DNA of 64,000 bases, from contig CALCNX010000084.1 of the NCBI GenBank assembly GCA_937899715.1, positions 62,001 to 126,000 on the forward strand. The letters run 5' to 3'. The notes beneath the pieces were generated by a model that made no database searches, was not told the origin of the DNA, and saw only the letters and a list, made by a program, of their open reading frames with translations. Each line of letters begins with the position of its first letter. The first letter of the stretch is position 1. Positions 27,101-36,018 of the stretch are shown here, piece by piece. This DNA is from an uncultured bacterium. Its GTDB lineage: Bacteria > Bacteroidota > Ignavibacteria > Kapaibacteriales > UBA4661. The translations under genes and the position numbers were made by a program.

Positions 27101-27245
27101 ATCGCAAAAGCCGTTAGCGGTTGTGATTATTGGCGGCTTGGTGACGGCAACAGTCTTGACGCTTTTGGTGTTTCCGATTATTTTTTGGATATTCCACCGT
27201 CCGCAGAAGCACCATCTCGGAGAAGATTTAGCAGAACAGCCATAA
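24123..27245 (+). CDS. heavy-metal efflux RND pump (CusA/CzcA family)
   Basis: 1040 residues, the full length of an HME-RND protein: membrane helix 1 (about 15-33), two large periplasmic loops and two sets of helices. The fourth helix carries GAVDFGIIIDGAVVMVEG, the charged relay signature of the heavy-metal subgroup, in contrast to the GLVVDDAIVVVEN type of drug pumps. The proton-driven trimer exports divalent (Co/Zn/Cd) or monovalent (Cu/Ag) cations with the adaptor and channel encoded upstream. The specific metal is not deduced. Confidence 0.95.
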   Translation: MTKFIRNIIAFSLKNRAFTFFWVGVLVVAGIIAFRTMPIEAFPDVTNTQIIIVTEWNGRSAEEIERFVTTPIEIALNPVQRKTSVRSITMFGLSVIKVIFEDDVEDFFARQQVNNQLQSISLPDGVEPDVQPPYGPTGEIFRYVLQSPSRDTRELLTIQNWVIDRRLRSVPGVADVVAFGGQEKVYEISVDPGLLSKYDITPLEVFRAISASNLNVGGDVIEKNGQAYVVRGIGLLQSISDIENIIVDEFGGNPVLVKNLAHVRESSLPRVGQVGLNGSDDVVEGIVVMRKNENPKEVLTRVKAKIEELNNGILPSDVKMETFYDRDNLMNFTTTTVMHNLVEGIVLVTVVVFLFMADWRTTLIVSIIIPLSLLFAFLCLKLKGMSANLLSLGAVDFGIIIDGAVVMVEGLFVSLDHVAHKRGMERFNLLAKGGLIKQTGTQMGKAIFFAKLIIITALLPIFSFEKVEGKMFSPLAYTLGFALLGALLFTLTLVPVLSNILLNKNVREKHNPFVNFWNRVVERGFLLTFHHKRKTLVASLVLLVLTFFSATFLGTEFLPQLNEGALWVEAKLPMSSSLNETVKMVTTLRKELQSFEEVNGVLSQTGRSNDGTDPSGFYYVQMQVNLKQKSEWKRNITMDGLVEEMDNKLKKYQGIVYNYSQPIIDNVAESVAGINASNAVKIYGDDLDRLDELANEVIKNINNVEGIKDVGILRNVGQPEISVVLDKERMAVYGVTIADAEAVLEMAFGGKTATQKYEGERKFDVRIRYEQDYRKDEQDITNLKVPTINGTKIPMKEICTIKKITGPAFIYRDNTKRFIGVKFSVRGRDLGSTIAEAQANVKQRVRLPKGYSIGWTGEFENQVRATKRLGEVVPVSLVAIFLLLFIMFGNMKDSLLVLANVPFALIGGIIALHLTGINFGISAGVGFIALFGICIQNGVILITEFHNNIKAMLPLDEAILAAIRVRTRPVVMTALMASIGLLPAAISTGIGSESQKPLAVVIIGGLVTATVLTLLVFPIIFWIFHRPQKHHLGEDLAEQP

Positions 27246-27255
27246 CCTCTCACGT

Positions 27256-27280
27256 AAGATTCTGAGCAGAATAGAATCTT
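27256..27280. terminator. 8-bp stem hairpin after the efflux operon
   Basis: AAGATTCT (27256-27263) and AGAATCTT (27273-27280) are perfect complements with a 9-base spacer, 11 bases after the RND gene stop. No T-tract follows, so it may only be an RNA 3'-end stabiliser. Confidence 0.35.
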
Positions 27281-27303
27281 GCCCAATCCCAAGGAGATAC
27301 CTG

Positions 27304-28266
27304 ATGTATCCTATTCTCATCAATATGCTCAAAAAATCGGAGCACACACCAAAAACCATCTCGCAGTATCAGAAGGCAAAAAACTTCCACCAACGAAGAA
27401 AGGTCTTTCGGAATATTATTCAGGACACAATCTTTATGGCATTAGGGATATTGGCTGCCGGATTCGGACTGAAGGGATTTTTATTGCCGAACAACTTTAT
27501 TGACGGCGGCGTAACGGGTATTTCCTTGCTTATTGCTGAGGTGAGCGCATTAACGCTGCCGCCGCTCCTTATTATCATCAATGCGCCGTTTATTATTCTG
27601 GGATATTTTCAGATGGGCAAAGCATTTGCCTTCAAGAGTGCATTGGCTATATGCGGTCTAGCACTTGCTGTGTCTGTTTTTCCCTATCCAATTATTACTC
27701 ACGACAAACTGCTCATAGCCGCTTTCGGTGGCTTTTTTTTAGGTCTTGGTATCGGTTTTGCAATGCGTGGCGGGGCAGTGCTCGACGGCACGGAAATACT
27801 GGCAATTTATCTGACACGCCAAAGTAGTCTGAGCGTAGGCGATGTGATTCTGGGGTTTAATATCGTCATTTTCTCTGTGGCAGCGTATTTACTTAGCATT
27901 GAAACCGCGCTTTATGCGATTCTGACCTATTTTACGGCATCAAAGGCACTTGATTTTATCTTGGAAGGCATTGAAGAATATACGGGCGTAACGATTATCT
28001 CGCACCGCAGCGAAGAAGTTCGGCAGATGATTATTCACACGCTTCGGCGCGGCGTCACGATTTATTCCGGCAAAAGTGGCTTCGGTAAACGCGGCGAAGG
28101 TCATGCGGAAATTGACATTATTTACACCGTTGTTACACGTCTTGAGGTATCGCGTCTCCAACAGGAAATTGAGGTGATTGACCCCCTTGCCTTTGTCGTT
28201 ATGTCGAGCATCAAAGATACGAAGGGCGGCATGATAAAGAAGCGAGCACACAAGCTCCTCCACTAA
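27304..28266 (+). CDS. YitT-family membrane protein (DUF161/DUF2179)
   Basis: 320 residues: cytoplasmic N-terminal 40, five to six membrane helices (about 45-215) with GFLLPNNFIDGGVTGISLL and GGAVLDGTEILAIYL, both family hallmarks, then a soluble C-terminal DUF2179 domain (about 225-310). The family is widespread and poorly characterised. It starts 58 bases after the efflux pump stop and 53 bases before nhaA; whether it shares their transcript is unclear. A role in transport is only inferred. Confidence 0.85.
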   Translation: MYPILINMLKKSEHTPKTISQYQKAKNFHQRRKVFRNIIQDTIFMALGILAAGFGLKGFLLPNNFIDGGVTGISLLIAEVSALTLPPLLIIINAPFIILGYFQMGKAFAFKSALAICGLALAVSVFPYPIITHDKLLIAAFGGFFLGLGIGFAMRGGAVLDGTEILAIYLTRQSSLSVGDVILGFNIVIFSVAAYLLSIETALYAILTYFTASKALDFILEGIEEYTGVTIISHRSEEVRQMIIHTLRRGVTIYSGKSGFGKRGEGHAEIDIIYTVVTRLEVSRLQQEIEVIDPLAFVVMSSIKDTKGGMIKKRAHKLLH

Positions 28267-28319
28267 GCCCTGTCGTTCAGTTCATAAACGCAACAACAGA
28301 GCCAATTTCCATACTCGCT

Positions 28320-29675
28320 ATGCAGCAACAATCCTCACAAAATAGACTTCCCCATCGGATTCTCTCCACAATGAAGTATCCGTTTGAGCTGTTCATCCAT
28401 GCCGAAACTTCAAGCGGGTTACTTTTGCTATTCTGCGGCATAATTGCTCTTGCGTGTGCAAATTCTCCACTCAATGAAGCGTACAGGCATCTTTGGGAAA
28501 CACCCTTCAGTATCGGTTTCGGCAATACGATAATGGCAAAACCTCTTCACCACTGGATAAATGACGGTCTGATGGTGATTTTTTTCTTTGTGGTCGGGCT
28601 GGAAATCAAACGTGAATTGCTCGTCGGTGAGCTTTCGACGGCAAAGAAGGCTGCTTTGCCCGTTATCGCGGCACTGGGCGGAATGGTTGTGCCCGCACTG
28701 ATATTTGCAGCATTTAACGGCGGAACGGTTTCCGAGCGCGGCTGGGGAATACCAATGGCAACAGATATTGCTTTTGCGCTTGGCGTGGTAGCGCTTATGG
28801 GCAAGCGAGTTCCTTTTGTGCTGAAGGTTTTTCTGGCAGCGCTGGCGATTGCGGATGATTTGGGGGCGGTTTTGGTGATTGCCATTTTTTACACGGCTGA
28901 TATTCACACCATGATGCTCCTTGCAGCGGCAGGCGCATTTGCACTCGCACTTCTGGGAAATGTACTAGGAGTTCGGAGTGTCCTCTTTTACTTGCTTGTA
29001 GGATTACTCCTTTGGTTCTTTGTGCTAGAATCCGGGATTCATGCCACGATAGCAGGTGTGCTTCTTGCAATAGCAATACCCGCCAAACAGCGTATCAATG
29101 CTGATGAATTCACGGACAAAGCACGGGCATTTATCAACGAATTTACACGCCAGACACACGAAAGCAAAAGTGTCCTTGCGAACCAGCAAGCACAAAGTGC
29201 TGTTCGTGATTTGGAGATTTCCTGCGAACACGTACAAACACCACTATCGCGTTTTGAAAACAATCTCCACCTTTGGGTCGCTTTTCTCATCATGCCGATT
29301 TTTGCTCTGGCAAATGCGGGTGTGACGCTGCAAGGAAATCTTGGTGAAATGCTTATGCGCCCAACCACGATGGGCGTTTGGCTTGGCTTAGTTGTTGGGA
29401 AGCCCGTTGGGATAACACTTTTCTGCTGGGTTGCTTGCCGATTGAAGTTAGCTCAACTGCCTGAAGGGGTGGGTTGGTTCGATATTCTTGCTATTGGCGC
29501 AGTGGCGGGCATTGGCTTCACAATGTCCTTATTCGTGCAAGGGTTAGCATTTTCGGATGCGACACATGCAATGGAAGCAAAGGTAGGAATTTTTGCCGCA
29601 TCGTTTCTGGCGGGCACTCTGGGATTTCTTCTCTTTCGTCTTCGGCGCGGCAGGAAAGTGGCACGTTCATCGTAA
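28320..29675 (+). CDS. nhaA: Na+/H+ antiporter NhaA
   Basis: 451 residues with about twelve helices. The unwound helix region with the two essential aspartates is present as AIADDLGAVLVIAIFYT (the pair equivalent to Asp163/Asp164 of E. coli), with PMATDIAFALGV before it and VGKPVGI after. It is longer than the 388-residue E. coli protein because of a polar loop of about 50 residues near the middle (about 260-315) and an Arg-rich C-terminus. It exchanges cytoplasmic sodium for protons in pH and salt homeostasis. It converges on the response regulator gene, 21 bases away. Confidence 0.95.
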   Translation: MQQQSSQNRLPHRILSTMKYPFELFIHAETSSGLLLLFCGIIALACANSPLNEAYRHLWETPFSIGFGNTIMAKPLHHWINDGLMVIFFFVVGLEIKRELLVGELSTAKKAALPVIAALGGMVVPALIFAAFNGGTVSERGWGIPMATDIAFALGVVALMGKRVPFVLKVFLAALAIADDLGAVLVIAIFYTADIHTMMLLAAAGAFALALLGNVLGVRSVLFYLLVGLLLWFFVLESGIHATIAGVLLAIAIPAKQRINADEFTDKARAFINEFTRQTHESKSVLANQQAQSAVRDLEISCEHVQTPLSRFENNLHLWVAFLIMPIFALANAGVTLQGNLGEMLMRPTTMGVWLGLVVGKPVGITLFCWVACRLKLAQLPEGVGWFDILAIGAVAGIGFTMSLFVQGLAFSDATHAMEAKVGIFAASFLAGTLGFLLFRLRRGRKVARSS

Positions 29676-29696
29676 TTGCCGACTGTGTGCTGCCCC

Positions 29697-30395
29697 TTAG
29701 CGCATCACCAACTTATACCCCGATCCATGCACGTTCATTATTTCCACAGTGGGATCGAGTTTAAGATATTTTCTGAGCTTGGTGATGAACACGTCCATAC
29801 TGCGTCCATTGAAATAGGAATCGTCACCCCATATTGTTTTGAGCGCTACTTCCCGCTTCATCACGTGGTTCGCATGGAGACAGAGCAAACGCAAAAGTTC
29901 GGCTTCCTTGCTCGTTAGCTGTGTATTTGCCTCCGGGTGGCGTAAAAACTGATTGGGATAACTAAAAGTATAATCGCCGATAGGGAAATTATCAGGGAGA
30001 TTTTGCTCGGAAGTAGCGGGAGAAGTCTTTGCACGTCGCAAAATAGCCTGTACACGCAGCATCAGTTCTTCAATGCTAAAGGGCTTGGTGATATAATCGT
30101 CAGCACCGATATTAAAGCCCTCTATTTTGTCGGTCTGCATAGATTTTGCCGTTACAAAGACGATAGGCACGTGCTCATTATTGGCACGGATAGAGCGGGC
30201 AAGCGAGAAGCCGTCTTGCTTCGGCATCATCACATCAATTATACACAAATCAAACGTGCCCTTTTGAAAAGCAGTCCAGCCCGCATCCCCATCACGACTC
30301 AACTCAACGGTGTAGCCTTTAATGGATAAATATTCCTGCAAGACTCCACCCAAATTTGTGTCGTCTTCCACAAGCAAGATTTTATGCTGTTCCAT
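29697..30395 (-). CDS. OmpR/PhoB-family response regulator
   Basis: 232 residues. Receiver domain (1-118) with Asp11/Asp12 acidic pocket, phospho-acceptor Asp54 in CIIDVMMP, Thr in FVTAKS with conserved Lys; then a winged-helix DNA-binding domain (about 135-230) with LTSKEAELLRLLCLHAN and RSMDVFITKLRKYL. ATG start at 30393-30395. The sensor kinase gene ends 107 bases upstream on the same strand, so this is its likely partner. Target genes unknown. Confidence 0.95.
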   Translation of the reverse strand: MEQHKILLVEDDTNLGGVLQEYLSIKGYTVELSRDGDAGWTAFQKGTFDLCIIDVMMPKQDGFSLARSIRANNEHVPIVFVTAKSMQTDKIEGFNIGADDYITKPFSIEELMLRVQAILRRAKTSPATSEQNLPDNFPIGDYTFSYPNQFLRHPEANTQLTSKEAELLRLLCLHANHVMKREVALKTIWGDDSYFNGRSMDVFITKLRKYLKLDPTVEIMNVHGSGYKLVMR

Positions 30396-30502
30396 AACTA
30401 AAGCCTTCGTTTGAATATGTAGAAATTACCTTCTTCAAGCGCTGTACGCAAAATGGACGCTTTGGTTACAGAACGTATGCCTCACCAATTACGCCACGCT
30501 GC

Positions 30503-33070
30503 TTACGCCACAAATCCCGATTTTGAAAGCGGCATCACCACCTCAAATGTACTGCCTTTACCTTGCTCGCTTTTCACCGATACCGTGCCACCATGCGCTT
30601 CCACAATGGTTTTGACGTAATTCAGTCCTAAGCCAAATCCTTTCACATCATGCCTGTTACCGGTTGGAACGCGATAGAATTTCTCAAAAATCTGTTTCTG
30701 CGCTTCTCGTGTCATGCCGATACCGTTGTCTTGTATTGTTACCGCAAGTCCGTGTGCGTTGTTGCGAGTAGAAACGACAATGTGGGGCGCATCTGGTGTG
30801 TATTTATTCGCATTGTCCAGTAAGTTGACGATGACGTTTCTGAAATGCGCCTCGTCCGCTTGCAGAATGGGCGTGTGTGCCTCTAAGCGCAATTCGATAC
30901 GACCTTGCTTTTGCTCTAACTGTAGCGCCAATGATTCAGCGACTGTCTCAATAAGTTGGTGGACGTTGGTGGGAACAAGTTTGAGATTAAGCTCACCTCT
31001 GTCCATTTGTGCGGCTTGCAGAACTTTTTCAACGTGACCGGCAAGGCGTTTATTTTCGTCATGGATGATATTCACAAAGCGCTCCACACGGACACTTTCG
31101 CTCCGCACGTGATTGTCTTTCAGCGCCTCGCTTGCAATGGAAATAGTCGCAATCGGCGTTTTGAGTTCGTGCGTCATGTTGTTGATAAAGTCCGTTTTCA
31201 TGTCCGAGAGTTTCTTTTGCTTCATAAGCGCAAGCAGAGTGAAGCCAAAGCAGCCCATAATTAGCATCAAGAAGAGCGCCGATGAACCCAGCACCGGAGC
31301 GATACCTGCAAGTGTCAGCCCTTGCTGTTGGTCAGGAAAATGGATAGTCAGATAGTCTTTTTCGTCGCCAGCCAAAATGTCATTGGGAAAAAGCTGTACT
31401 CGAAATTCGGAAGTACGCAATGCTGTTGAGGCATGAACCGTTAAGCGCTCAGGGTTGCTCGCGGTGGAAGCACGTACTATCAGCATAGAATCTTGCTTTT
31501 TAACTGTGCGCCGTGCAGAAGCGGACACCTCTGCGCCGTGCAGAATACCATATTCATACCGAGTGTTTACGCCATTGCCACGCAACTCAGCTGCAAGCAA
31601 CGCCTCCAAATCGGCGAGCGGAATTCGCTCTAATGCAGAGCGCTTTCGAGTACCCATGTTTTCAAGAATATCACCAATAAGATCTATTTTATCAATAATC
31701 TTGCTAATCGTGTCACGAGCTTGACCACTAGGTTCGGTAGAATTTTGTGTGTGGACTTCTTTTTGCTTGTTTGCCGCAACACTCTGCTCGGCGCTATGTG
31801 GCTGCGGTGCGGAGTGTTTTTTTGCTGTTGTTGGTGATTTTGGCGCAGCCTCTACGGAAGAAGTAGGTGCGGAAGGTTGTTCGGGTGGGAGAGGCGGATT
31901 CATGAGGCTGCCGAATGGCATCATACGCATTTCAAAACCAAATGAAGCCATATCCTGCCACGTCTGGCGAACTGCCATATTAAAGAGCGAATCTAAATCG
32001 CGCGTGTTCACGCCCTGCATACGGCGCAAACGCTCAATTTGTTGTTGCGTTTTAGCAAGTTCTCGTTGAAAATGGGCACTGAGTTGCTTTTCATTAAGCC
32101 TTAGCATTTCGCGTTGAGCGTCTCGTTGAGCCTCTCGCTGCGCGTCGCGTTTGCTCGTTACTTCACTGCGCTCAGTACCGCCGCTGCTTGGGTTTTCTAC
32201 GCCCCGCTCCGCAGCCCGTATCTTATCTTCAAGTGTTTTTGAACCCGAAACCGAATATGCCCCTGTTGCTCCCGACGCGCGGCGAAAACGCTGAAGAATT
32301 GAATCTCGCTTGTAGGCTTTTCCGTTAGGAATAACGAACCGAAAGGATTGTCCGTCGCCTGTCGGAATCGTGACCACAAGACCTTGCGGCGGAGCAGGTA
32401 TCTGGGGAGGCATTTGGTTCTGGACATTGGGCGTGGGCTGAGGGCGCATAGCATCGGCGCGTTCATTGCGAGGACGCGCACCAAATGAGCGCTCACGCGA
32501 TGAAGAGCCTTCGCGCGAGGAGTTAAAGGAGATGTTGCCGCCATCAACACGCACCTCGAAGTTATTACTGCCGTCCTGCATACTCAAAAAGGGGGTATTG
32601 TTGTTTTTGGGTGCAACTCTTTTCTCCGGCTCGGGCATTGTTTTATTCGGTGTCGTTTTGTTTAACGCTACTGTTGCTGAATCCACAATGACTTTTTGTA
32701 CCGATGGTTTCATTTTTCGCGCAAGAGGAGCTAATGTTTCTGTACGCGCTAGTACCGAAGGAGTTGTTGGCAATGTATCTGCTTTTGCAATTTGTAAAGG
32801 CTCGGTTTTACGGATTGCGGGTATTGCTCGGCGCATTTTTGCCGCTTCGGCTGTTTTACGAACATCATTGAGGCTCTGCATAATAAGCGCTTTGGTCTCC
32901 TTGATTTCGAGTTGACGTGCGACATTGTTAAGCGCACGGTGGACGTGCTCTTTGAAAAGACTTTGCTCTAGCGCCGATGCCCGCGCAAGCCAATATACTT
33001 GCACAATGATGATACCCAACAACCCAATGAGCATCAGTGCGAGAATTGTCCAGATGGTTCGCTTTTTCAT
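30503..33070 (-). CDS. sensor histidine kinase with oversized low-complexity sensory region
   Basis: 855 residues: membrane helix (8-30), a very long extracytoplasmic region (about 32-575) and a second helix (about 580-605), then HisKA (NNMTHELKTPIA, His634), HATPase_c with N-box NLLDNANKYTP, DNGIGM, and GFGLGL. The part close to the second helix (RKRSALERIPLADLE ... NTRYEYGILHG) resembles the compact sensor of Bacteroidota kinases; in front of it are some 400 residues rich in Pro, Ala, Ser and Gln, including a RDAQ/REAQ tetrapeptide repeat. Probably pairs with the regulator at 29697-30395. Confidence 0.93.
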   Translation of the reverse strand: MKKRTIWTILALMLIGLLGIIIVQVYWLARASALEQSLFKEHVHRALNNVARQLEIKETKALIMQSLNDVRKTAEAAKMRRAIPAIRKTEPLQIAKADTLPTTPSVLARTETLAPLARKMKPSVQKVIVDSATVALNKTTPNKTMPEPEKRVAPKNNNTPFLSMQDGSNNFEVRVDGGNISFNSSREGSSSRERSFGARPRNERADAMRPQPTPNVQNQMPPQIPAPPQGLVVTIPTGDGQSFRFVIPNGKAYKRDSILQRFRRASGATGAYSVSGSKTLEDKIRAAERGVENPSSGGTERSEVTSKRDAQREAQRDAQREMLRLNEKQLSAHFQRELAKTQQQIERLRRMQGVNTRDLDSLFNMAVRQTWQDMASFGFEMRMMPFGSLMNPPLPPEQPSAPTSSVEAAPKSPTTAKKHSAPQPHSAEQSVAANKQKEVHTQNSTEPSGQARDTISKIIDKIDLIGDILENMGTRKRSALERIPLADLEALLAAELRGNGVNTRYEYGILHGAEVSASARRTVKKQDSMLIVRASTASNPERLTVHASTALRTSEFRVQLFPNDILAGDEKDYLTIHFPDQQQGLTLAGIAPVLGSSALFLMLIMGCFGFTLLALMKQKKLSDMKTDFINNMTHELKTPIATISIASEALKDNHVRSESVRVERFVNIIHDENKRLAGHVEKVLQAAQMDRGELNLKLVPTNVHQLIETVAESLALQLEQKQGRIELRLEAHTPILQADEAHFRNVIVNLLDNANKYTPDAPHIVVSTRNNAHGLAVTIQDNGIGMTREAQKQIFEKFYRVPTGNRHDVKGFGLGLNYVKTIVEAHGGTVSVKSEQGKGSTFEVVMPLSKSGFVA

Positions 33071-33166
33071 AATTCAAAGAAAACAGAATGAGCACAAATG
33101 GTGAACACTGCAAATCTACAACACAAGCATCAGAACACAAGCAATCATGCGGGTTTTTAACATTTT

Positions 33167-34435
33167 TTAACGACTTGCTCTACCCAAACGACCACGAAAT
33201 AAAGCACGGCGATACAGCACCCACGCCATGCCACCATACACCATAAGCCACAGAATCATAGACAATGCGGTATAAAAAAAACTCACCGTTGCAGAAGCGT
33301 GTGGCAATGAGCCGTTTGGTGTGCGCACAACAGGATTAAGAGCGATGGTGATGTTCGGCGAAATGACTTCAATACGGATGTAGGTATCATCAGCACGAAA
33401 GCGGTATCCGGCGGTATTTTGCCCCGCTACGACTTTGCGAATCACGCCCGACTGCCCCACAAAACGCATCAGAACAACGTTTGAGTCCATCATTACCGTC
33501 AGTGAATCGCCCTGAATCGTAAGGCGTTGGAGGCGGCAATCGTTCAGCGCATTCAAGCAGCTATCCCGCAAACGCCCCTCGCCCAGCCCGCGCCATCGCT
33601 CTCTGAGAAGGCTGTTCAGCTTGACGGCATAACAACGACCATCTTGCAATGCTCTTACAACGCTGTCTTTCTGTGGTGAAGCGGCATAGAGCATCGTCCA
33701 ACACGCGCCATTTTCGCCAATGGCATTCACATCGTGGGAATCATCCGCCCCCATTGCCCAGGGTGTGCGACCTGCAGACCACGCAGAATCGAAAAGTTCC
33801 AACGATTCGCGGAAATGATTGAATACTTCCATACCGTCATAATCGGTCAGAAAGCGCATAGATTCGAGCGAGTATGCACTCTGCCAAATTGGGTGCGCCA
33901 GTATAACCACAGGCGTAACCTCTTTCAATCGCTTGAGATTATGCTGTTTCTGGGGCATCCAGTGTCCAAATACATAATCTGCCCAAACGACATTGTGCGC
34001 ACCAACGCAGATTTGATGAGCCTTGCGGACATTATACCCGTGCTCGTAGGAAGAAATATAGTTCGTGGCAAAGTCCGGCAACGTATCCATGCGGTGATAG
34101 TTCGACACTGCCGCAACGTCGTATCCAAGCCGTTTATATGATGTACTAAGCGCCAAAAGTGATGAATTGCCGTGCGATAAACCACTCCATGCCACCGAGT
34201 GGGCATGAAAGTTTGCTTTCAGCCACCGCCCTCTGACCAAACTATCGTTTACCGATGAATATGGGTTAAAGAGCATAGTACCTGAATGAGGCGTGATGTC
34301 AGGAGAGTCATAGACAGGACAGAGCGCGTAGGGAGTGCTTGCCAGAACGATTGCGACACAGACAACGCTACCAAGAATTTTGAGTGGAAGAATAACGACA
34401 TACCGCACAAAGCGCATTAATACTGTGCTGTTCAT
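33167..34435 (-). CDS. membrane-anchored PHP-domain (metal-dependent phosphoesterase-like) protein
   Basis: 422 residues from ATG 34435; this ATG overlaps the stop of the upstream gene (ATGA), which supports it over the TTG at 34450. N-terminal membrane helix (about 9-30) and a C-terminal helix (about 385-408) flank a PHP-like metal site: KANFHAHS, AAVSNYHRM, VILAHP and GADDSHD provide the usual His/Asp ligands. Members hydrolyse phosphoesters or related bonds; the two anchors place the active site outside the cytoplasmic membrane. Substrate unknown. Confidence 0.75.
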   Translation of the reverse strand: MNSTVLMRFVRYVVILPLKILGSVVCVAIVLASTPYALCPVYDSPDITPHSGTMLFNPYSSVNDSLVRGRWLKANFHAHSVAWSGLSHGNSSLLALSTSYKRLGYDVAAVSNYHRMDTLPDFATNYISSYEHGYNVRKAHQICVGAHNVVWADYVFGHWMPQKQHNLKRLKEVTPVVILAHPIWQSAYSLESMRFLTDYDGMEVFNHFRESLELFDSAWSAGRTPWAMGADDSHDVNAIGENGACWTMLYAASPQKDSVVRALQDGRCYAVKLNSLLRERWRGLGEGRLRDSCLNALNDCRLQRLTIQGDSLTVMMDSNVVLMRFVGQSGVIRKVVAGQNTAGYRFRADDTYIRIEVISPNITIALNPVVRTPNGSLPHASATVSFFYTALSMILWLMVYGGMAWVLYRRALFRGRLGRASR

Positions 34436-34806
34436 TGCCGATTCTCCCAATAGCGTTTAGCTTCGTCGAGAAACAATCGCGTGTCGCGTGCAGCCATGCG
34501 AAACATCAATACATTATCGGCAGCAAGTAATTTCCTTGCTGATTCACTTGTGGCAAGCAGCATCATTGCCGTCAAGTGTGCTTTGCAGGAAAGCGCGTCG
34601 TCATGCGCCACACGGGTGATGATGACGAGAGAATCAATCGTTACCGAATCACGCTTTTGCGCTTTGGTAAATGCCGCAATGAGGGTACTTGCTTGGTCAA
34701 GAGCTTGGGTAGTTTTGGAACAGGCAGTGGTGTCAGCGGTTGCGGCAAGTACCGTTTCTGCTGAACACCACAATACGAATATGAGGGTAAGAAGGTAGAA
34801 TCGCAT
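34432..34806 (-). CDS. small secreted protein, unknown function
   Basis: 124 residues from ATG 34806, which gives a clean signal peptide (MRFYLLTLIFVLWCSAETVLA). Longer starts to 34890 would overlap the upstream hydrolase gene and lack a signal sequence. The mature part is mostly helical, with two Cys (about residues 32 and 75) and no motif that I recognise. It is translationally coupled to the PHP-domain gene, so the two products probably act together in the periplasm. Confidence 0.65.
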   Translation of the reverse strand: MRFYLLTLIFVLWCSAETVLAATADTTACSKTTQALDQASTLIAAFTKAQKRDSVTIDSLVIITRVAHDDALSCKAHLTAMMLLATSESARKLLAADNVLMFRMAARDTRLFLDEAKRYWENRQ

Positions 34807-34867
34807 TTTGTTCTCGTGAAAATCCCTGTTCATCAGGGTTTGAAGATTGCGTTGTAGTTCTCCAACC

Positions 34868-35914
34868 TTACATCCCACCAGCATCCACATCCCGAATAAA
34901 TTTCACCACACCCGTCATAAACACTTGCTGGTCGTCCCACATGGCAAGGTGACTCCCATTCGGACAATAGAGATACCGCCCTTTTTGCACCATTTTGCTT
35001 TGTTCTTCCATTGCTTTGGGGTTCATCGTGTCATATTTTGCGCCAATCATCAGCGTCGGCACGGTAATTTCTTTCAAACGATTTTTTATATCCCACTCTG
35101 CCAAGCGACCGCTCACGCCAAACTCACTGGGACCTTGCATAAGCGTATAGACCTCATTATTGACGTGCTTGAGTGCGCGATTTAAGCCGTCGGGCCAGTC
35201 CTGCAAGCGGCATAGATGCTCATGGTAAAAGTTCGGTAGCAGAAGCTCCATGTATCGCGGATTCGCAAAATCTTTCTTTGCTTCGAGTGCGCGGATTTCT
35301 GCCAGTACTTCAGGCTTCATCTGCTTTGCCAGCACCTCTTCGGCGTATTTTCCATATTCGGGCGCACTTGCCATCATGTTTGCAACCAAAAGCCCTTTGA
35401 GGTTTTGCTGATATTTGAGCGCATATTCCATTGCCAAAATTCCGCCCCAAGAATTTCCAAGAACGTAAAAATTGCTCTTGTCTGCGCCGATGGCTTTGCG
35501 CACCTGCTCGACTTCTTCCACAAAGCGCTCGGTTGTCCAAAGGCTGCTGTCTTTGGGTTGGTCGCTGTAATATGAACCCAACTGATCGTATTCGTAAAAT
35601 TCAAACCCTTCGCGTTGAAAAAAAGTCTCGAAACACTCTGTGTATTCATGCGTCATCGCCGGACCGCCGTGCAGAAGCAGAACTTTGATTTTCGGGTTTG
35701 TACCAAAGCGTTTTGTCCAGACCTTAAACTCTCCGATAGGCGTTTTGATAGGAATCATGCGCACTCCGCCGGACTCGACTGAATCACGATACTGAAAATA
35801 CTCGGCAACGGCGAGAGAAGATGAAGCCGATTTTGTACCCTCTGTTGCGGGTTTTTGTGAGCAAGACAACGTGCAGCACAAGGCTAGAAGGGCAATAGCA
35901 AAGAAATAGCGCAT
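34868..35914 (-). CDS. alpha/beta hydrolase lipoprotein, proline iminopeptidase-like
   Basis: 348 residues from ATG 35914; type II signal with LSCS lipobox (Cys about 18). Alpha/beta-hydrolase core: oxyanion LLLHGGPA, DQLGSYYSDQP (the DQ-G-S-DQP block typical of proline iminopeptidases), nucleophile GNSWGG (Ser about 155), then Asp in GAKYDTMNP and His in NGSHLAMWDD. Pip-type enzymes release N-terminal proline; a lipid-anchored form would act on peptides outside the cytoplasm. It ends 61 bases before the small secreted protein gene. Confidence 0.88.
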   Translation of the reverse strand: MRYFFAIALLALCCTLSCSQKPATEGTKSASSSLAVAEYFQYRDSVESGGVRMIPIKTPIGEFKVWTKRFGTNPKIKVLLLHGGPAMTHEYTECFETFFQREGFEFYEYDQLGSYYSDQPKDSSLWTTERFVEEVEQVRKAIGADKSNFYVLGNSWGGILAMEYALKYQQNLKGLLVANMMASAPEYGKYAEEVLAKQMKPEVLAEIRALEAKKDFANPRYMELLLPNFYHEHLCRLQDWPDGLNRALKHVNNEVYTLMQGPSEFGVSGRLAEWDIKNRLKEITVPTLMIGAKYDTMNPKAMEEQSKMVQKGRYLYCPNGSHLAMWDDQQVFMTGVVKFIRDVDAGGM

Positions 35915-35945
35915 GGTGTTTTCTCGAAAATATGGTGATAAAGAA

Positions 35946-35982
35946 AGCGGCTTCAAGGTGAGATAGTCCTAAAAGCCGCTTG
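35946..35982 (-). terminator. intrinsic terminator downstream of fumC
   Basis: AAGCGGCTT (35946-35954) and AAGCCGCTT (35974-35982) form a perfect 9-bp stem. Read leftward it is followed by TTTCTTT, placing it 37 bases after the fumC stop. Confidence 0.7.
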
Positions 35983-36018
35983 AATTCTTCATTTCAAAAC
36001 AGTGTACTTCAAAAAAAT

